A stretch of DNA of 22,604 nucleotides from Bacteroidales bacterium UBA3696 (GTDB taxonomy: Bacteria; Bacteroidota; Bacteroidia; Bacteroidales; Paludibacteraceae): NCBI GenBank assembly GCA_002372135.1, contig DFIN01000039.1, positions 3,181 through 25,784 on the forward strand. Reading direction: 5' to 3'. The notes under the pieces were generated by a model. It was not told where the DNA came from. It saw only the letters and a program-made list of their open reading frames with translations, and did no database searches. Both the position numbers and the translations under genes were made by a program. How positions within the stretch are numbered: position 1 is the stretch's first letter; every line of letters starts with the position of its first letter. Shown here piece by piece: positions 21,783-22,604 of this stretch.

Positions 21783-22604
21783 TTAGAGGTGCAGGGATTG
21801 TCTGACGAGGGTGTCGTCGGCGAGGTTGGGGACGGTGACGCGGAGGTCGGGGGTGCGCTGCATCTCACGGAGGATGGCGTGGTTGGCACCTTCGTTGCGT
21901 GCCCACGAGCGGCGGGCAATGCCGTTGTTAACGTCCCAGAAGAGCATATTGCGGATATGCCGCTCGCTGTCCGCCGAGCCGTCAATGACCATACCGAAGC
22001 CGCCGTTGATGACTTCGCCCCAGCCTACTCCACCGCCGTTGTGGATGCTGACCCACGTGGCACCACGGAAACCGTCGCCGATGACGTTCTGGATAGCCAT
22101 ATCGGCTGTGAAACGGCTGCCGTCGTAGATGTTGCTGGTCTCACGGAAAGGCGAGTCGGTGCCGCTGACATCGTGGTGGTCGCGACCAAGGACGATGGGC
22201 GCGGTGATCTCTCCGCTGCGGATGGCATCGTTGAAGGCAAGGGCAATCTTTGTTCTGCCCTCGCAGTCGGCATAGAGGATACGCGCCTGCGAGCCGACCA
22301 CGAGGTTGTTTCGCCCTGCTTCCTCAATCCAGACGATGTTGTCGTGCATCTGTCCCTGAATCTCTTCGGGGGCATCCTGCATTATCTCGCGCAGGACACG
22401 AACTGCCAGTTCGTCGGACTTGCGCAGGTCTTCCGGGTCTTCGGACATACAAACCCAGCGGAAGGGACCGAAACCGTAGTCGAAGAACATAGGTCCCATA
22501 ATATCCTGCACATAAGACGGATAGCGGAAGGTGCCGTCGGCATTGAGGACATCGGCACCGGCGCGGCTCGACTCGAGCAGGAAGGCGTTGCCGTAGTCGA
22601 AGAA
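21783..22604 (-). CDS. hutU: Urocanate hydratase (partial, C-terminal 273 residues)
   Basis: Urocanase converts urocanate to imidazolone propionate in histidine degradation and uses tightly bound NAD+. The frame is open to the window edge, starting FFDYGNAFLLESSRAGADV, and includes GPMFFDYGFGPFRWVCMSED, LGRDHHDVSGTDSPFRET and the GDGFRGATWVSIHNGGGVGW segment, all highly conserved in HutU. It ends DDTLVRQSLHL. Roughly 400 N-terminal residues lie beyond the window. The GC content is clearly higher than in the accessory genes next to it. Other hut genes would be expected nearby but are not visible. Confidence 0.95.
   Translation of the reverse strand, partial: FFDYGNAFLLESSRAGADVLNADGTFRYPSYVQDIMGPMFFDYGFGPFRWVCMSEDPEDLRKSDELAVRVLREIMQDAPEEIQGQMHDNIVWIEEAGRNNLVVGSQARILYADCEGRTKIALAFNDAIRSGEITAPIVLGRDHHDVSGTDSPFRETSNIYDGSRFTADMAIQNVIGDGFRGATWVSIHNGGGVGWGEVINGGFGMVIDGSADSERHIRNMLFWDVNNGIARRSWARNEGANHAILREMQRTPDLRVTVPNLADDTLVRQSLHL

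Noticed and set aside
1..22604. tRNA or rRNA genes
   Set aside because: I saw no cloverleaf or rRNA-like sequence on either strand by eye; a tRNA search program would settle this.

Overview
The window looks like a chromosome segment from a Bacteroidales bacterium (Prevotella/Porphyromonas-like; genus not determinable here). The signs are a Bacteroidetes-style promoter grammar (TTTG or TTG, about 20 bp, TAnnTTTG) upstream of many genes, a Na+-NQR operon, a secreted S9B dipeptidyl peptidase, BspA-type leucine-rich-repeat surface proteins and DUF4143 ATPases. A conserved core lies at both ends: nqrA and partial nqrB (1-2353, minus) and partial urocanate hydratase hutU (21783-22604, minus). An accessory region of about 15 kb lies between them.

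Layout. 1-5823: nqrA-nqrB is transcribed divergently from a dipeptidyl peptidase IV gene that overlaps a sugar-permease-like MFS gene. The two promoters face away from each other around a perfect palindrome. 5841-6234: two gene fragments are fused, an EcoRI-family adenine methylase N-terminus and a DUF4143 ATPase C-terminus. 6288-9018 (minus): a run of small exported or membrane proteins holds a 12 x CXXC DnaJ-type zinc-finger protein, two small secreted proteins, a VanZ-like membrane protein, a 50-residue protein and a formylglycine-enzyme-fold lipoprotein. 9046-10312 is mostly non-coding, with structured DNA, a 22-codon leader-like ORF and a broken lipoprotein gene. 10313-15603 holds two intact DUF4143 ATPases, one internally deleted ATPase, one intact BspA-like gene and two orphan 3' tails that resemble the end of that gene. 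15604-16261 is non-coding with a large structured element. 16262-16759 encodes an unrecognised 165-aa protein. 16934-21192 (minus) runs RloA-like ATPase, RloB-like TOPRIM protein, an unknown one-TM protein and an LRR lipoprotein. 21333-21561 is the 3' remnant of an IS3-family element.

Systems and repeats. The rloA-rloB pair resembles AbiL-type abortive-infection modules. The 226-aa membrane protein two bases after rloB is a candidate third component. Four copies of a leader motif (core CCGATGGGATATAAC) lie on the minus strand. Three stand directly before genes for exported proteins, and the fourth has no evident gene. Each copy places an ATG upstream of the probable signal-peptide start. Both intact ATPase promoters carry operator-like repeats of different families. 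A 48-bp repeat associated with a hairpin occurs twice, 6.1 kb apart. All calls come from reading the sequence; no database search was run.
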